Of a DNA stretch of 64,000 bases, positions 12,024 to 23,987 are shown in pieces. Each line of letters opens with the position of its first letter. The first letter of the stretch is position 1. Source of the stretch: Saccopteryx bilineata (Eukaryota > Chordata > Mammalia > Chiroptera > Emballonuridae). Location: contig NC_089490.1 of the NCBI RefSeq assembly GCF_036850765.1, positions 278,766,482 to 278,830,481 on the forward strand, in the 5' to 3' direction. The notes under the pieces are model-generated. The model made no database searches. It worked only from the letters and a program-made list of their open reading frames with translations, and had not been told where the DNA came from. Made by a program: the position numbers and the translations under genes.

Positions 12024-12413
12024 TAGTTGGGCATTTCTTAAAATGTTAAAATCAGTCCTTACTACTCCTAGTTACTTGGTGAGAAAAGTGTAAGTCCATA
12101 TGAAGACTTGTCCATGAGTATTCATTGTACCTTTATAATAGCCCCAAACTGGAATCCACATGCCTGTCAACAGGTGAATGGATAAATATCCAAACAAAAA
12201 GCAATTAACTAGTGGTATACACAACATGTACAAATCTCAAAATATGCTGAGTGAAAGACCCAAAATGTACTGTATGCTTTCATTTATATAAAGTTTTAGA
12301 AAATGCAAGGTAATCTACATAATTCTACAGGCAAATCAGCGGGCGTGGCAAAGAGGGACTTGAGGAACTTAAAAGGGGCATGAAGAAACGGTGATGAATG
12401 TGTTCACTATCTT

Positions 12414-12798
12414 TTTTTTTTTCTTCTGAAGCTGGAAACGGGGAGAGACAGTCAGACAGACTCCCGCATGCGCCCGACCGGGACCACTCGGCACACCCAC
12501 CAGGGGCGACGCTCTGCCCACCAGGGGGCGATGCTCTGCCCCTCCGGGGCGTCGCTTTGCCGCGACCAGAGCCACTCTAGCGCCTGGGGCAGAGGCCAAG
12601 GAGCCATCCCCAGCGCCCGGGCCATCTTTGCTCCAATGGAGCCTTGGCTGCGGGAGGGGAAGAGAGAGACAGAGAGGAAGGAGGGGGTGGGGTGGAGAAG
12701 CAAATGGGCGCTTCTCCTATGTGCCCTGGCCAGGAATTGAACCCGGGTCCCCCGCACGCCAGGCCGACGCTCTACCACTGAGCCAACCGGCCAGGGCC
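12414..12798 (-). mobile_element. Ves-type SINE, young
   Basis: Head at 12798 on the - strand and an intact CpG-rich body. Perfect target duplication gtgttcactatctt at 12400-12413 and 12799-12812. Confidence 0.95.
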
Positions 12799-12999
12799 GT
12801 GTTCACTATCTTGATGGGGTTCTGGTATGACATGTCTACATATGTCAAAACTTACCAAACTACACTTCAAATTTTTGCAATTTATCGCATGTTAAATACC
12901 CCTCAATTTCAAAAAGTGATGCTGTGTTCATATTGGCTCTCTCTTGGACTATTTTATTCCTTTTTCCTCAAAGGGCCACTTGCTCCTCATTTTTGGTTG

Positions 13000-13330
13000 A
13001 TGACTTTTATTCCTATTTTTCACTGAGAAGACAATCAGAATAGAACTTTTTACAACTCCACACTCTCTCTGGCCCAACACACCCTGTGTTTACTGCTCCT
13101 TTTTTCAAGAACAAGTCAAACCTCAGGGCCTTTGCACTTGCTGTTTGCTGTGCTTTAATGTTCTTTATCCAGGCTCTCCCCAGCCTTCTCATTTTTTTTA
13201 CTTGTCATTTTTAACGAGGCTTATCTAAAATGGCAGCTACTGAGGCATTCGTGTCTCTTCTGTTGTATTTTTTCATATTTATTAACATATTATAGGGTTT
13301 ATCTATCTTGTTGATTTTTGCATGTTTCCC
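13000..13330 (+). repeat. L2-like LINE relic
   Basis: The phrase 'cagggcctttgcacttgctgtt' is characteristic of L2 3' regions. It is diverged and the edges are uncertain. Confidence 0.45.
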
Positions 13331-13706
13331 CTCACTTGTATATAAGCTCTAGAGATTAAAAAAAAAAACACTTTTGGGGATTCCTACTGTATTCTAGACA
13401 TTCCTTGGGATATATTTGACATTCAGTATTGTTGAGTAAGTAAAATAAATCAGAATCAAAAGAATTAATACATGGTTAAGATGAAATCTGAAAGCCCTGT
13501 GCCATTCTCTAGAAGTATCCACTGTCAGTAGCATATGCTTCCAGACTGCTTTGATATAAGCATATATTCACATACTTTTCTCAACAGTACAGGTGACACG
13601 CGCCACAGACTGCTCTATAGGGTCTTTTCTTTCACTTTATATTTCACAAACATCTTTTTATGTCAGCACATAAGTAGCTAACCCATTTTAAAATTCGAAC
13701 TGTGTT

Positions 13707-13860
13707 GCTCTGGCCAGACAGTCTAGTTGGTTAGAGCATCATCTGGAAACGCAGAGGTTGCCAATTTGATTCCTGGTCAGGGCACACACAGGAACAGATC
13801 ATTGTTCCCTTCTCTCCCTCCTTTCTTCTCTTGCTAAAATCAATAAATAAAAATTAAAAT
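13707..13860 (+). mobile_element. Short Ves-type SINE
   Basis: A roughly 150-bp form: head gctctggccagacagtctag, box-B-like 'tttgattcctggtcaggg', a short pyrimidine stretch and the end 'aaaatcaataaataaaa'. It lacks the 'ggatggctcc' core of the long form, so it is a separate subfamily. Confidence 0.85.
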
Positions 13861-15009
13861 AAAATTCTGTGCTGTATTCCATTGTGGATAAGGCTATGAT
13901 TTAACTTTTCTGAAAGAATTAGTTTTAGTTAACCCATTTTATTATATGCTGTAGTAAACATTTCCGTCCATTTATTTTATATACTCAGGCTAGAATTTTT
14001 GTAGGATAAATTCCTAGAAATAAGATTAAGTCATCAAAAAATCTTAAAGTGTCATTGCCTTCAAAATCTACTAATTAACACTCCTCTCTCATCAGTGTAT
14101 GAGCATCCTTGTTTTTCCATATCGTCATCAATGCTGTTTGACTATTTTCAGTTTTTGCTAATGCTGTTAGTTTGAAAAGGTATATTTTTATTTGGCGGAT
14201 AAATTGCCAGGTAGAGGAGTCATGGTCGGCGCTTGATACCTTTAAGGAAGGAAGGAGGGCTTGTCATTGGCCCCTTCCTAGAAATAGTTCATTCTAGTTC
14301 TCCATCTTCCTGTCCAGAGATGAGCAAGGGGAGGCGGGTCTCTGTCCCTCTTTCATTCAGTATGGGTGTTAGGGGTGGCTGCAGCAGCCAGCCAGAGTAC
14401 CGGCTAAACCAGGGCCCACACCTTGCGTGCTGCCCTGATCAGCATCACCAGAACAGAACGGTTGCTTGTACCTCTTCCACTTTTACCAGAAGTGGCTTAT
14501 TTTCTACACCCAATTGTATTGGCTCAACCAGCCTACTTAATAAAACAAGTTAAATAGAACCTTCTTTTGGCTGGAAACTCCCCACTATCTAAACTAAATT
14601 TTAAAAATGAGATCTGAAGAATGAGCACCCTAAGGGGAAGTGGTTGGGCAGTGGGAACAGCAACCGCAGGGCCCTGAAGTTGAGAATATCTTTTGGACAA
14701 GCTGTCAGGGGCACGTGCAGGATGAACGGGGCAGTTGAAGAAGGCAGGGGCTAGATTCATACAGGGAGGCTAGAGCTGCCTGCACCGATCAGCCCTCGCA
14801 ACTTTAACGGCATCCACAGTAGGAGGATCTGAGTCACTCCCGTCCCTAAAGATCAAGTAGCCAGTGCAAGAAGTGGGTCAGGCTTTGTGAATTCGCTGCT
14901 CATAGCCGGCGGTAGGAAAGCGATCATAAAGCCCTTTTCTAAGTGAAACGGTTAGCTCGTGCAGCTCTATCAGTCAGTGGTCAAGGTCGAGGTTGGGAGA
15001 GTACGGGTC
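13861..15009. other. Upstream flank of ROPN1L
   Basis: No exon or repeat is recognised. From about 14,230 on, GC content rises toward the ROPN1L promoter. Confidence 0.5.
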
Positions 15010-15119
15010 CGAAGCCAAACTGCACACGCGCGTTGCCTCCCGCACACACTTAGGCAGCCCCGCCAAGCCCTGGGGTCTGAGGCTTGTGCGCGTGCGCGGG
15101 GCTAGGGGCGTGGCCCACG

Positions 15120-15244
15120 CGCGTCCCGGTTGCCGGGATACTGATGCGAAACAATAGCGCCGGCTCGAGCTCCTAAGCGGCTGTGTGTGGTCCGCTAGAG
15201 GGGGCGGTTGGCCCTCATTTTCCGAGGAGTCCGAAGATAAGCGG
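15120..15244 (+). other. ROPN1L: Probable non-coding exon 1 of ROPN1L
   Basis: A consensus donor (gtaaga at 15245) ends a CpG-rich stretch that lacks a usable ATG in frame with the protein. A strong acceptor (tctccccacgcag) precedes the coding exon at 15412. This suggests a 5' UTR exon ending at 15244. Its start is a guess; a transcript would settle it. Confidence 0.45.
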
Positions 15245-15411
15245 GTAAGAGGTGCCGCACGCGGCCCGGGCCTGGGGAAACCGGTCCCAAACCCGGATCC
15301 TGGACTCCAGTGCTGCTCCAAGCCCCGTACCCTGACCCGGTCCCAAGCCTGGGGGGTGGGCGGGCGGGCGGGCCGGGCCTAGGGCTGACTCACTTACTTC
15401 TCCCCACGCAG

Positions 15412-15586
<175 letters not shown>

Positions 15587-16299
15587 TAAGCGCCCGGGAC
15601 CAGCGCCTCGTACAGCCATGGGCCCCGTGCCCAGGCGTGCTAGTGAACCCTCCTTCCTGGAGCCGTGCTCCGACGCCCAGGACACTTACAGTATCCGCAA
15701 GACTTCACTTTAGCATCGGTGGTACCTACTCCTAAGTCTCTATCTAGAAAGCATCGTGGTTATTGACCATGGGACCAGAAATTACTGCAAAATGCTCGCT
15801 TATCTACCAAGTGGTAACAACTTCATTGTTGGAGATTGTTATCTATGCAGATAGACTAACACATAGAAAGCAATTATAGTCCCTTTATTTTATTTTTAAA
15901 GTGATTTTTACAAGGAGGAATTTTATGTCCATGTTCCTCCTCCTCAGACAGTCCCCCGGGGTCAGGTGCTGGCCAAACCAGAAGACTGAAGTCATGCTGG
16001 GGCCTCAGCCCAAGACTGCCTAAGGCACTGTCCAGCGTAGTTCATGGCAAATGAGTCTTCACAGTTTATTGTGGCAAACGTTCTATTTCCAGGACCAGAA
16101 ATTCCCAATTGTAAATTTACAAGTCAACAGACCTTAGAACCATTAAAATAAACTGTTTTGATTTTACAGAAAAGCTCTTTGCCCCTTTTCAGTTAACAGA
16201 CTTAGAAGCTCACTTTTATGCTCACAAGAATGACAGTATAAATTTAACTGGTTTAGTAGCTAGCATATCAAGTTTTGCTGAACTCTAAAGTCTGTAACC

Positions 16300-16790
16300 A
16301 AGGTGAATTAGTTTCCTATGACGGCTGTACAAAATCCCACACAAACTGATGGCTTAAAACAACAGACGTTCTTTTACAGTTCCAGTGGCCAAGAGTTCAA
16401 AATCAGTTTCCCCAGGCTCAAGTCAAGATGTTGGCAAGGCTTTGCTCTGTCTGGAGGTTCAAGGGAGAATCCACCTGATTCTGCCTTTTCCAGCTTCTAG
16501 AGCCTGCATTCTTTGTATTCTTTAGCTTGTGGCCCCTTTGTCCATCTTTAAGCCTGTAGTGTGGCATCTTCAAGTCTCCCTCTGTCTCTCTCTTTCTTAT
16601 AAGGACACTTGTGGTTGCATTCAGGACTTATCCAGATAACTCGGGATAATTTTCCCCACCTCAAAATCCTTACATAATAGGCAAAGTCCCTACTACCATG
16701 CAATGTAAGACCCACAATTCCAGGATTAGGACCTAGATATCTTTGGGGCCCTTACTGAACCTCCTGTTCAAGGCTCCTTCTTGTAACAAA
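16300..16790 (-). mobile_element. MaLR/ERVL-like LTR relic
   Basis: 'ttagtttcctatgacggctg' and 'ggcttaaaacaacag', with 'cttataaggacac' further on, match the reverse complement of the old mammalian LTRs that end 'ggaaactaataca'. The subfamily is not determined. Confidence 0.6.
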
Positions 16791-17693
16791 TCTGGAGCTT
16801 TGCTTTCTGAGAAACACTTCTTTCTGTCAATTGCTTCTGAAATAGGCACTCAATGTTCTTGCCAAAAAAAAAAAAATTACGGCATACACTTCTGTCGGTT
16901 GCTTCTGAAATAGTCACTCAAGGTTCTTGCCCCCCCGCCCCAAGTTATGGTTTCTGGTTTTAACCATTATTCAAACTTAAACAAAAGATAGGACTCATAA
17001 TAAAATTTATTTATATTCTACAAAACATTCTAAGATTTAATCATTTTTTCTTGGAACATTGTATTTGGTAACACTTTAAAGACAACTATTTTAAGCTTCA
17101 CTTAAAAAGGCTTAGTCAAGAACTTTCTGAATGTTCCATGCAGCTAATTTCAAGAATAATTTGGGAGTTTAGGAGAAAAATCAGGCATTATTCATTAAGC
17201 AGTGTGTGTGATGGACTTAGATCTATTCCAGCTCTCAGAACAGAATCTGTAAGGATGTTGTTCAGAAGAAGGCGAATTGGTCTTTGAAAGATTTTGTAGG
17301 CAGATTGAGATTGAGACAAAGTGCAGGGTATTCCAAGAACAGGACACAGCATATGAATGAAGGGGCTGTGTTAGGAAGAAAAAAAGGATAAAATAAAAAC
17401 GGCAGAAAACCAGGGTGCACTTGGAACTAACTCTGTTGTGGAATCCCAAGTAGACATTCAGGTTAGCATTATTTTCAGCTGAGGTTTTCCAGCAGCAAAG
17501 GTGGGACAGCTTTGCCCCGAGCCTGTGTACTCTGCTGTGATGTCGTTGCTGTGCCTTACGATGTCATTGGGCAGTTGTGTATCACGCAGTATGAGGGAGG
17601 CCAGAATTGACCGAGTACTAAAAGGCTGCTTTCACTCACATGGGCCTCCCGGGTACTAGCAGAGGCTAACACAAGCTAGTCTTGTCATTAATG

Positions 17694-17919
17694 CAGTCTT
17701 TCTCAGCCTCCGCTCATTTGACACTTTGGAGGGGACAGTTTTGGGGGTGGTGTATGAGGGAAGTGGGGATGTAGAATCCCTAGCAGCATCCTGGTCTGCA
17801 CCCACTAGGTGGCAGTAACACCATCCACACCCTTTGGTGACAACAAAAATATCTCTGGAAATTGCTAGTGCCTGCTTGGGAACAGAAGGACCCAAATTGC
17901 CCCCTATTGAGAACCACTG
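17694..17919 (-). mobile_element. MER5-like hAT relic
   Basis: Ends cagtctttctcagcctc and attgagaaccactg, with 'tctggaaattg' and 'aggtggcagtaacacc' inside, fit the MER5 hAT-Charlie MITE. Old and diverged. Confidence 0.7.
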
Positions 17920-18947
17920 TTGTACAGGCTCTGTCAAGCTTGGGGATGGGTTTGATAGGTTATGAAGAGTAAAGTTCATGAAGTAGGTGAAAACCAATTA
18001 GGAACAGTATGGCAAAACCAAGCACCCATGCTTCAGCCTGGCATTTTCGGCCTTCAGGTCCACATTTGTCTAACTGCTGCCTTCGTTTTGACTCTCTCTC
18101 AAACCACTCAGTAAACAAGATATGAATGGAGTTGTTTTAAAAACATGAAAGCAAAGTTGAATTTGAGGGGTGGAGAAAAAAATGGTTGAGATATAAAATT
18201 TGTTTTAGCCTATCAAATACCTATGGACATCTTCTTACATATTCAGAAATGTTTCTAATTATTCATGTTTTTAAAATTATTACCTGTGACCCTGGTGGAT
18301 GATCTCCTGTTTCTTTTCCTGGTGTTAGTTGTAGAGCCGCAAATGATGTGGCTCAGCCGCTGGCCGCCTCTGGCACGCTGGCCCAAAGGGGAGTGAGTTT
18401 TGCAGAAGAACCTGCCTGGCACCCTCCCTCCTCCCTGCCAGCCAGAGGCTGAGTGTGTGCGCCCTCTTGACATGTTGCCCCAAAAGATTTCTGTGCCCCC
18501 GCTTGCCCCCTGTATTAAGCAGCAATCTCTGTGGCCCAGAAAGGAACAATTAAAGGGGAAAAAAAATACTAAACAATAAAACAAAGAAACAAAAGCTGGC
18601 AGGAACAGTGAAGGGTGGGAGAGGGGTGGCCTCTGACCTAGCAGAGTTATGCAGCCCACTCCCAGTGGAGCACATAGAAGACACCCCTGATCTGGGTGCC
18701 TTAGAGTGAACAGGCAGAGATGCTTGCACTCAAGCCTCTGGAAAAATAGCAAGGCCTAGAAAAGGGAAGACCGAACCTCAGCTGTTCAAGTGGAATGACT
18801 GGACCATGACATTACCCTTGGGTGCTGTGGCTTGTATCTTCCATTTCCTCTGGCAACATTGCAGGATCACTCATGGTGTTTGTTTAATAAGAACAACAGG
18901 CGCTGTGTCCACTCAGTACTTCTGAGAGCCCTAAGACAGGGACTGTC

Positions 18948-20076
18948 TGTAAAGCCAGTAGTCAGGGCACCAGCACAGCCGCCTGGCCCATGCAGGTTCG
19001 CATTGGATTCGGACAGTCGGTAAAGAAACAATGGAGCCAAAAACTGATGGGCCATCATCTTTAATTCTAGCTTGCACCCAGCAGGCAAGTAAAAACACAC
19101 ACTGGGCTCCCAAACCCACTCACATTCAGTGCTCACAAAGCTACTGACTTATCCGAGTTTCCTAGAATCAAAGATTTCTAGCTCACCAGACTTATTCACC
19201 TCTGTTCCCCATCTCCTTCCTTCTCCCTGCACAAACTCTGCACAAACTGGCTTCTCACTCAGCACTCCGCCATCTTGGCTGCTTCTCCAGGCCTCCTCCA
19301 CGTGGCCTTTCTCTGCTCCCTGCTCTCTAATGCTAATCTCGGCCCTGGCCGGTTGGCTCAGTGGTAGAGCGTCGGCCTGGCGTGTGGGGGACCCAGGTTC
19401 GATTCCCGGCCAGGGCACATAGGAGAAGCGCCCATTTGCTTCTCCACCCCCCCCCTCCTTCCTCTCTGTCTCTCTCTTCCCCTCCCGCAGCCAAGGCTCC
19501 ATTGGAGCAAAGATGGCCCGGGCGCTGAGGATGGCTCCTTGGCCTCTGCCCCAGGTGCTAGAGTGGCTCTGGTCGTGGCAGAGTGACACCCCGGAGGGGC
19601 AGAGCATCACCCCCTGGTGGGCAGAGCTTTGCCCCTGGTGGGCATGCTGGGTGGATCCCGGTCGGGCGCATGCGGGAGTCTGTCTGACTGTCTCTCCCCG
19701 TTTCCAGCTTCAGAAAAATAAAAAATAAAAAATAAAATAAAATAAAATAATGCTAATCTCAGGATTAGCATTGCCAAGAGGGCAAGCTCCCATTCTGTCC
19801 CCATTTTATAGTTTAGAAATCAAAACCTTTAATCCAATATACAAAATAGGGAAGTCTCTAATACAAAGTCACTTATCAGAGATATGATGGGATTGCACCA
19901 CCCCACATCAAAAAGGGTGGGAAAGGCTTAGTCTTAAAACCAAGCCCCAGGCTATAAGGATCCTGCCTGCCCAGAGCCCACCCCCAACACACATTAATAT
20001 CACCTGGGCGACAGGCTTCCACGTGGGCAGCGCCATCTTTAACAAAGTGAGCATAATATATTTCATCTGCCCAACA
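18948..20076 (-). mobile_element. Solo ERV LTR, split by a SINE
   Basis: Without the nested SINE the LTR is about 709 bp, with ends TGTAAAG and CCCAACA (TG...CA read on either strand). The 5-bp target duplication ctgtc is exact at 18943-18947 and 20077-20081. It is homologous to the LTRs at 39401-39997 and 40890-41556. No gag, pol or env sequence accompanies it, so it is a solo LTR formed by LTR-LTR recombination. Confidence 0.9.
19341..19748 (+). mobile_element. Ves-type SINE inside the LTR, young
   Basis: Perfect 12-bp target duplication aatgctaatctc at 19329-19340 and 19749-19760. Head ggccctggccggttggctca and tail (aaaat)n. Younger than the LTR it splits. Confidence 0.95.
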
Positions 20077-20084
20077 CTGTCATT

Positions 20085-20205
20085 ATCCTCACTTTACAGA
20101 CAGAGACCCTGAGGCAGCAGAGGGTTAAGTAGCAGAGCTGAGTGCAGGAACTGGGACTGACTTGGGACCTCGGACTCTAGAGCTCTCCTGTCTCATCACT
20201 GTTAG
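20085..20205 (+). repeat. MIR-like SINE relic
   Basis: 'tcactttacagacagagaccctgaggcagcag' followed by 'gggactg' and 'cggactctagagc' fits the MIR core and tRNA-distal end. Confidence 0.55.
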
Positions 20206-20290
20206 GCTCAATGTTGTTTAAGAAAGTGTATTACTTAATTATTTGCTTTTTGTGTATTGATGAGTCTTCAGAGATGTCTGTTGTTGTTAG

Positions 20291-20414
20291 GTATTTTTCA
20301 GCTTTGTCAAGAGGAGATCCACTTCCTGTAAAGGACAGAATTGAAATGCCTGTGGCCACTCAGAAAACAGACACTGGCTTGACTCAAGGAATGCTCAAAG
20401 TTTTGCACAAGCAG
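20291..20414 (+). CDS. ROPN1L: ROPN1L exon 3
   Basis: The exon runs from an acceptor (ttgttgttag ending at 20290) to a donor (gtataa at 20415), 124 nt. Its first base completes the Gly codon split from exon 2, and it ends on a codon boundary. It encodes YFSALSRGDPLPVKDR, which finishes the RIIa domain, then a stretch ending GMLKVLHKQ. The YF..L..G.P pattern at the end of the docking domain is typical of ropporins. No lesion is visible. Confidence 0.95.
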
Positions 20415-21530
20415 GTATAAGAGGTTTTATGTTATCAGTTTAACCTGAGAGAAAGCCAGGCTGTCTCCTTAATGCCTGACAGAAACCGCCAAGGTTATCC
20501 CCGCAAAGTGCTTTCCCTGCGATAAACCTTTGAGTTTCATTCAAAGAGGAACTTGTAGTGTTCAGGGCCTTTCTCTAGTTGAAAAGAACCCAAAATAGCT
20601 ATTCATGATTAGCTTGTAGGAAAGTAAAATCTAATTTATTTTCAATGCCAAATTAAGATGCTTCGATGCTGTTGGACTAAAATAAAAAGGTCTGAAAATA
20701 AAAAAATATGACATTTTAGACATGGAGGTTGCAAATCCCTTCTTGAAATATGTGTTCATGAAAGCTGAAGGCATCATCCAAAAGATGGTTGCCCTGGGAT
20801 GCCTGGTTCCGACCCTCCCGACAGCCTGGGTCTGGCCCTGCCCTCACAGCCTTCACGAGTCTTCTCCTGACTACCAGCTTGCTTTTAGAGAAATGAGTTA
20901 ATAGGAGGTATATCATCCAGCTATGAGGATCAACGTTCATAGTGATTGGGTCGTATTGCTAAATATGACACCAATGATATAACCTTGATTTTTAAATTGA
21001 TTGGTCCCCATTACACATTTGAAAAATAATTTTTTATTTTCCAATTACAGTTGACATACAACATTATGTTAGTTTCAAGTGTACAACATAGTGCCTATTA
21101 TACATTTTGAAGTACTATGCTTCTGTACAGGATACATTGACTTCCGAAAATAGGATTTTTCCATGGCACTCTCTTATAAGGGAAAACACATAGCCATTGA
21201 AAGAGGGAGCTTGGGAAAAGATATGCTAGCATGGCTCAAAGCTTTTCACATGGAACAGTACTAGCAGGTTGCAGAAGGTATCCATTTTCATAGATTGTTT
21301 TAAAATAGTAGAAGGAATGAATTCTTATTTACGATTTCTCCCATGTAACTTTTAACATGTTTATGGGGTTGGATTTTAAATGTTTTTATTACATTTACTG
21401 AAGTTAATTTTTTATTACGAAGTATTTCACACAGATAATAGGGGATCACATACCCAACATCAGCATGCCTGTTTTATTGTTATAACACTACGCCATATTT
21501 ACTTCACAGTCCTTATCTAAAAAGTAAATT
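20415..21530 (+). other. ROPN1L intron 3, 5' part
   Basis: It contains an L1-type 3' fragment on the - strand (about 21000-21150, 'ccaattacagttgacatacaac'). The rest is AT-rich and unassigned. Confidence 0.6.
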
Positions 21531-21552
21531 GTCAGAATTGTTGTCAAGCTCA

Positions 21553-21907
21553 CTGCCCCCACCCCTGCATGCATGCCCTCCCACTGCATACATCCCCTCT
21601 TCTCACCACAGGGCTGACTGGGTCATGGATCCAGAGTTCACCTGTCCCTGCATGGGTGCCCTCCCACTGCATACATCCCCTCTTCTTACCACAGGGCTGA
21701 CTGGGCCATGGATTCTGAGTTCACCTGTCCCTGCATGGGTGCCCTCCCACTGCATACATCCCCTCTTCTCACCACAGGGCTGACTGGGTCATGGATCCAG
21801 AGTTCACCTGTCCCTGCACGCGTGCCCTCCCACTGCATACATCCCCTCTTCTCACCACAGGGCTGACTGGGTCATGGATCCAGAGTTCACCTGTCCCTGC
21901 ATGGGTT
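21553..21907 (+). repeat. 83-bp tandem repeat, about 4.2 copies
   Basis: The unit contains tcttctcaccacagggctga, with copies starting at 21598, 21681, 21764 and 21847, a strict 83-bp period. The copies differ by only a few bases. It ends about 100 bp before exon 4. The period is not a multiple of three, and I read it as a minisatellite. Confidence 0.95.
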
Positions 21908-22004
21908 TGAGTACTTGGGGTATGTTCAAGTATTCCCAACATTATATTATTTTGTGGGTTTTAAAAACTTATATAAATTGAATTATACTGTGTTTTCTAA
22001 ACAG

Positions 22005-22166
22005 TGTAGCCACAAGCGAAATGTGAAATTAGCTGATCTTGAGCAGAAATGGAAAAATTTGTGCCTGCCAATTGAAAAATTCAGAGCTATCTTGCAATTG
22101 GATCCTTGTGAACAAGAAATGGAGTGGATAAAATTTTTAGCGCTTGGATGTAGCATGCTTGGTGGG
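22005..22166 (+). CDS. ROPN1L: ROPN1L exon 4
   Basis: The exon is 162 nt (54 codons) and in phase at both ends, from acceptor tctaaacag (ends 22004) to donor gtatgt (22167). It encodes a charged helical stretch (DLEQKWKNLCLPIEKF) and ends with FLALGCSMLGG. This is the linker/core region that ropporins share beyond the RIIa domain; I know no catalytic role for it. It lies about 100 bp downstream of the 83-bp tandem repeat, yet its splice sites look intact. Confidence 0.95.
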
Positions 22167-22564
22167 GTATGTACCTAGAAATAGCATATTGATAATTCTG
22201 TGTAATCATAGCTTTGGATGAAAAATAATTTAGGTGTTTCAATTACTGAAGGAAACACATTTCTTTAGTAATTTTGTCTCAGAAAAGTCATGTTTTTCAG
22301 ATACTTATTGTATTAGCAGACTTATAGTTATTTTAATTTACAGAAGTTAAATACTTATGAATACCTCAATTTAAAAGATGTTAACAGTAGGTAAAATATA
22401 TGGATATCATTAAATTGTACTTAGGTTTTAGAAGAGAATGCATCAATGACTTTTTATTAAACCATACATCACTTGGTAAATGGATAGTATCTGTTTTCCT
22501 AATCTGTGGAGAGAGGCACAGAATTATTTTATACTTTAATTAAATCTATTATTAGTAACTAATA

Positions 22565-23987
22565 CACTGCTCACAAAAATTAGGAGATCAGAGAACGTGC
22601 AGATACTCTAGTACTTTCAGCCTTTTGTATAGTGCATTTTCACCAATAAAATAAAAGTTGGTTTTGCATCTCATTTGCATAATTGAACAACTTTCTCTCA
22701 CTTGTCATTTGCTTTTCTGATGTTCTTAATTAAAAACAATCAAGTGCTGCTTTTTTTATGGCTTTGTTATAAAGTACCGTTCTGCTAGGTTTATGTAGAG
22801 ACACTAAGTCCAAATGAATTTTTAAGGAGTTATTTATTAAAAGGAGGAAATTTAATATGCTGGCTGCATATGGCTAACACGAGGCATAGCTGACCCAAAT
22901 CAAGCGTGCTGACTATAGCCCTGAGGCAGGTTATATACCTTTGATCACACACAGGTTGGCGGGAAAAGGAGGAGGGAGAGAGATGACACAATTCATTAGC
23001 AAGCTTATAACATTCATCTATAGGATTTATAAAAATATTTCTACACATTAAAACTTACAAGGTAATATGATAGCAGAAAATGTTCTACATATAAAAAGAT
23101 ATTTCTAAATTTTCTAATGTTTGTTTGCCATTCCTTTGTCTAGAGCAGGGGTAGTCAACCTTTTTATACCTACCACCCACTTTTGTATCTCTGTTAGTAG
23201 TAAAATTCTCTAACCGCCCACCGGTTCCACAGTAATGGTGATTTATAAAGTAGGGAAGTAACTTTACTTTATAAAATTTATAAAGCAGAGTTACAGCAAG
23301 TTAAAGCATATAATTATAATTACTTACCAAGTACTTTATGTCGGATTTTTGCTGTTTGGCTGAATAAATCTTTATACAACAACTTACTGTAGTTAAATCT
23401 ATCTTTTTACTTATACTTTGGTTGCTCCGCTACTGCCCACCATGAAAGCTGGAACACCTGCTAGTGGGTGGTAGGGACCAGGTTGACTACCGCTGGTCCA
23501 GAGGTATATACATTGATTACACGTTTTCAGGAGGGGATGGGGAGCCTACATGGCACCAGGGAATAAGCATTTGTAAATGGCCCATTAAAGAAGGAAGAAG
23601 AAGAGAGGAAAAGATTTGCTTAATCTCTCTCCCCTCTCCCCACACCTGGCTAGGTGTTTACCCGGTTTCTCACAGAGGTGGGGGAGGGGGAATCTAGTCT
23701 CCCAGCACAAAATCTTTTTACAATACAGTGTTGTTGTCTATCCTGAGTTGGTGTAAATCACACACAAGTACAAGAATCATATTTACAAAATCTCTCTGTA
23801 TGCTTAGCCCAAGTTATAAAACGCCTTTTAAGCTTCCTAGTAAAAAGGGGGTTTTCTACACAGTATGTCTCTGCAAGCCAGAAAAACTCCCTCTTTCCTC
23901 TCCTGAAATATTAATCCTTCCATTCTTTGGTACCTTACCACAGCTTCAGATTCATTTTGAAGTATCCCCTCATTTTTGTGAGCAGTA
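22565..23987. mobile_element. Mariner-ended block, internally replaced
   Basis: The ends cactgctcacaaaaattagg and the inverted cctcatttttgtgagcagta, with flanking TA at 22563-22564 and 23988-23989, match the 76-bp palindrome at 11948. Internally I see no transposase. The middle has a T-rich first segment, a possible LTR-like stretch from about 22797 (polyadenylation-like tttatt on the reverse) and a nested hAT MITE. Confidence 0.65.
23146..23495. mobile_element. hAT-type MITE inside the mariner block
   Basis: Inverted ends caggggtagtcaacct and aggttgactaccgctg bound 350 bp. Flanks gtctagag (23138-23145) and gtccagag (23496-23503) differ at one base. It has a different internal sequence from the 8903 MITE. 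Confidence 0.88.

Larger units (their letters stand above)
10846..12330 (+). mobile_element. LINE-1 relic, 5' truncated and interrupted
   Basis: The sequence follows the 3' part of an L1, ending the reverse-transcriptase ORF. The frame at 11387-11626 is an ORF2 C-terminal remnant with a stop, and 3' untranslated-type sequence follows it. It is broken by a SINE (11014-11350) and by a mariner palindrome (11948-12023). Non-functional. The edges are approximate. Confidence 0.75.

Noticed and set aside
19341..19420. tRNA-like sequences with box A/B at the heads of many repeats
   Set aside because: Each is followed by a SINE body and flanked by target duplications, and the cloverleaf is degenerate. 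They are SINE heads, not tRNA genes.
21553..21907. CRISPR-like array
   Set aside because: The copies are contiguous without spacers, and the genome is mammalian. It is a minisatellite.
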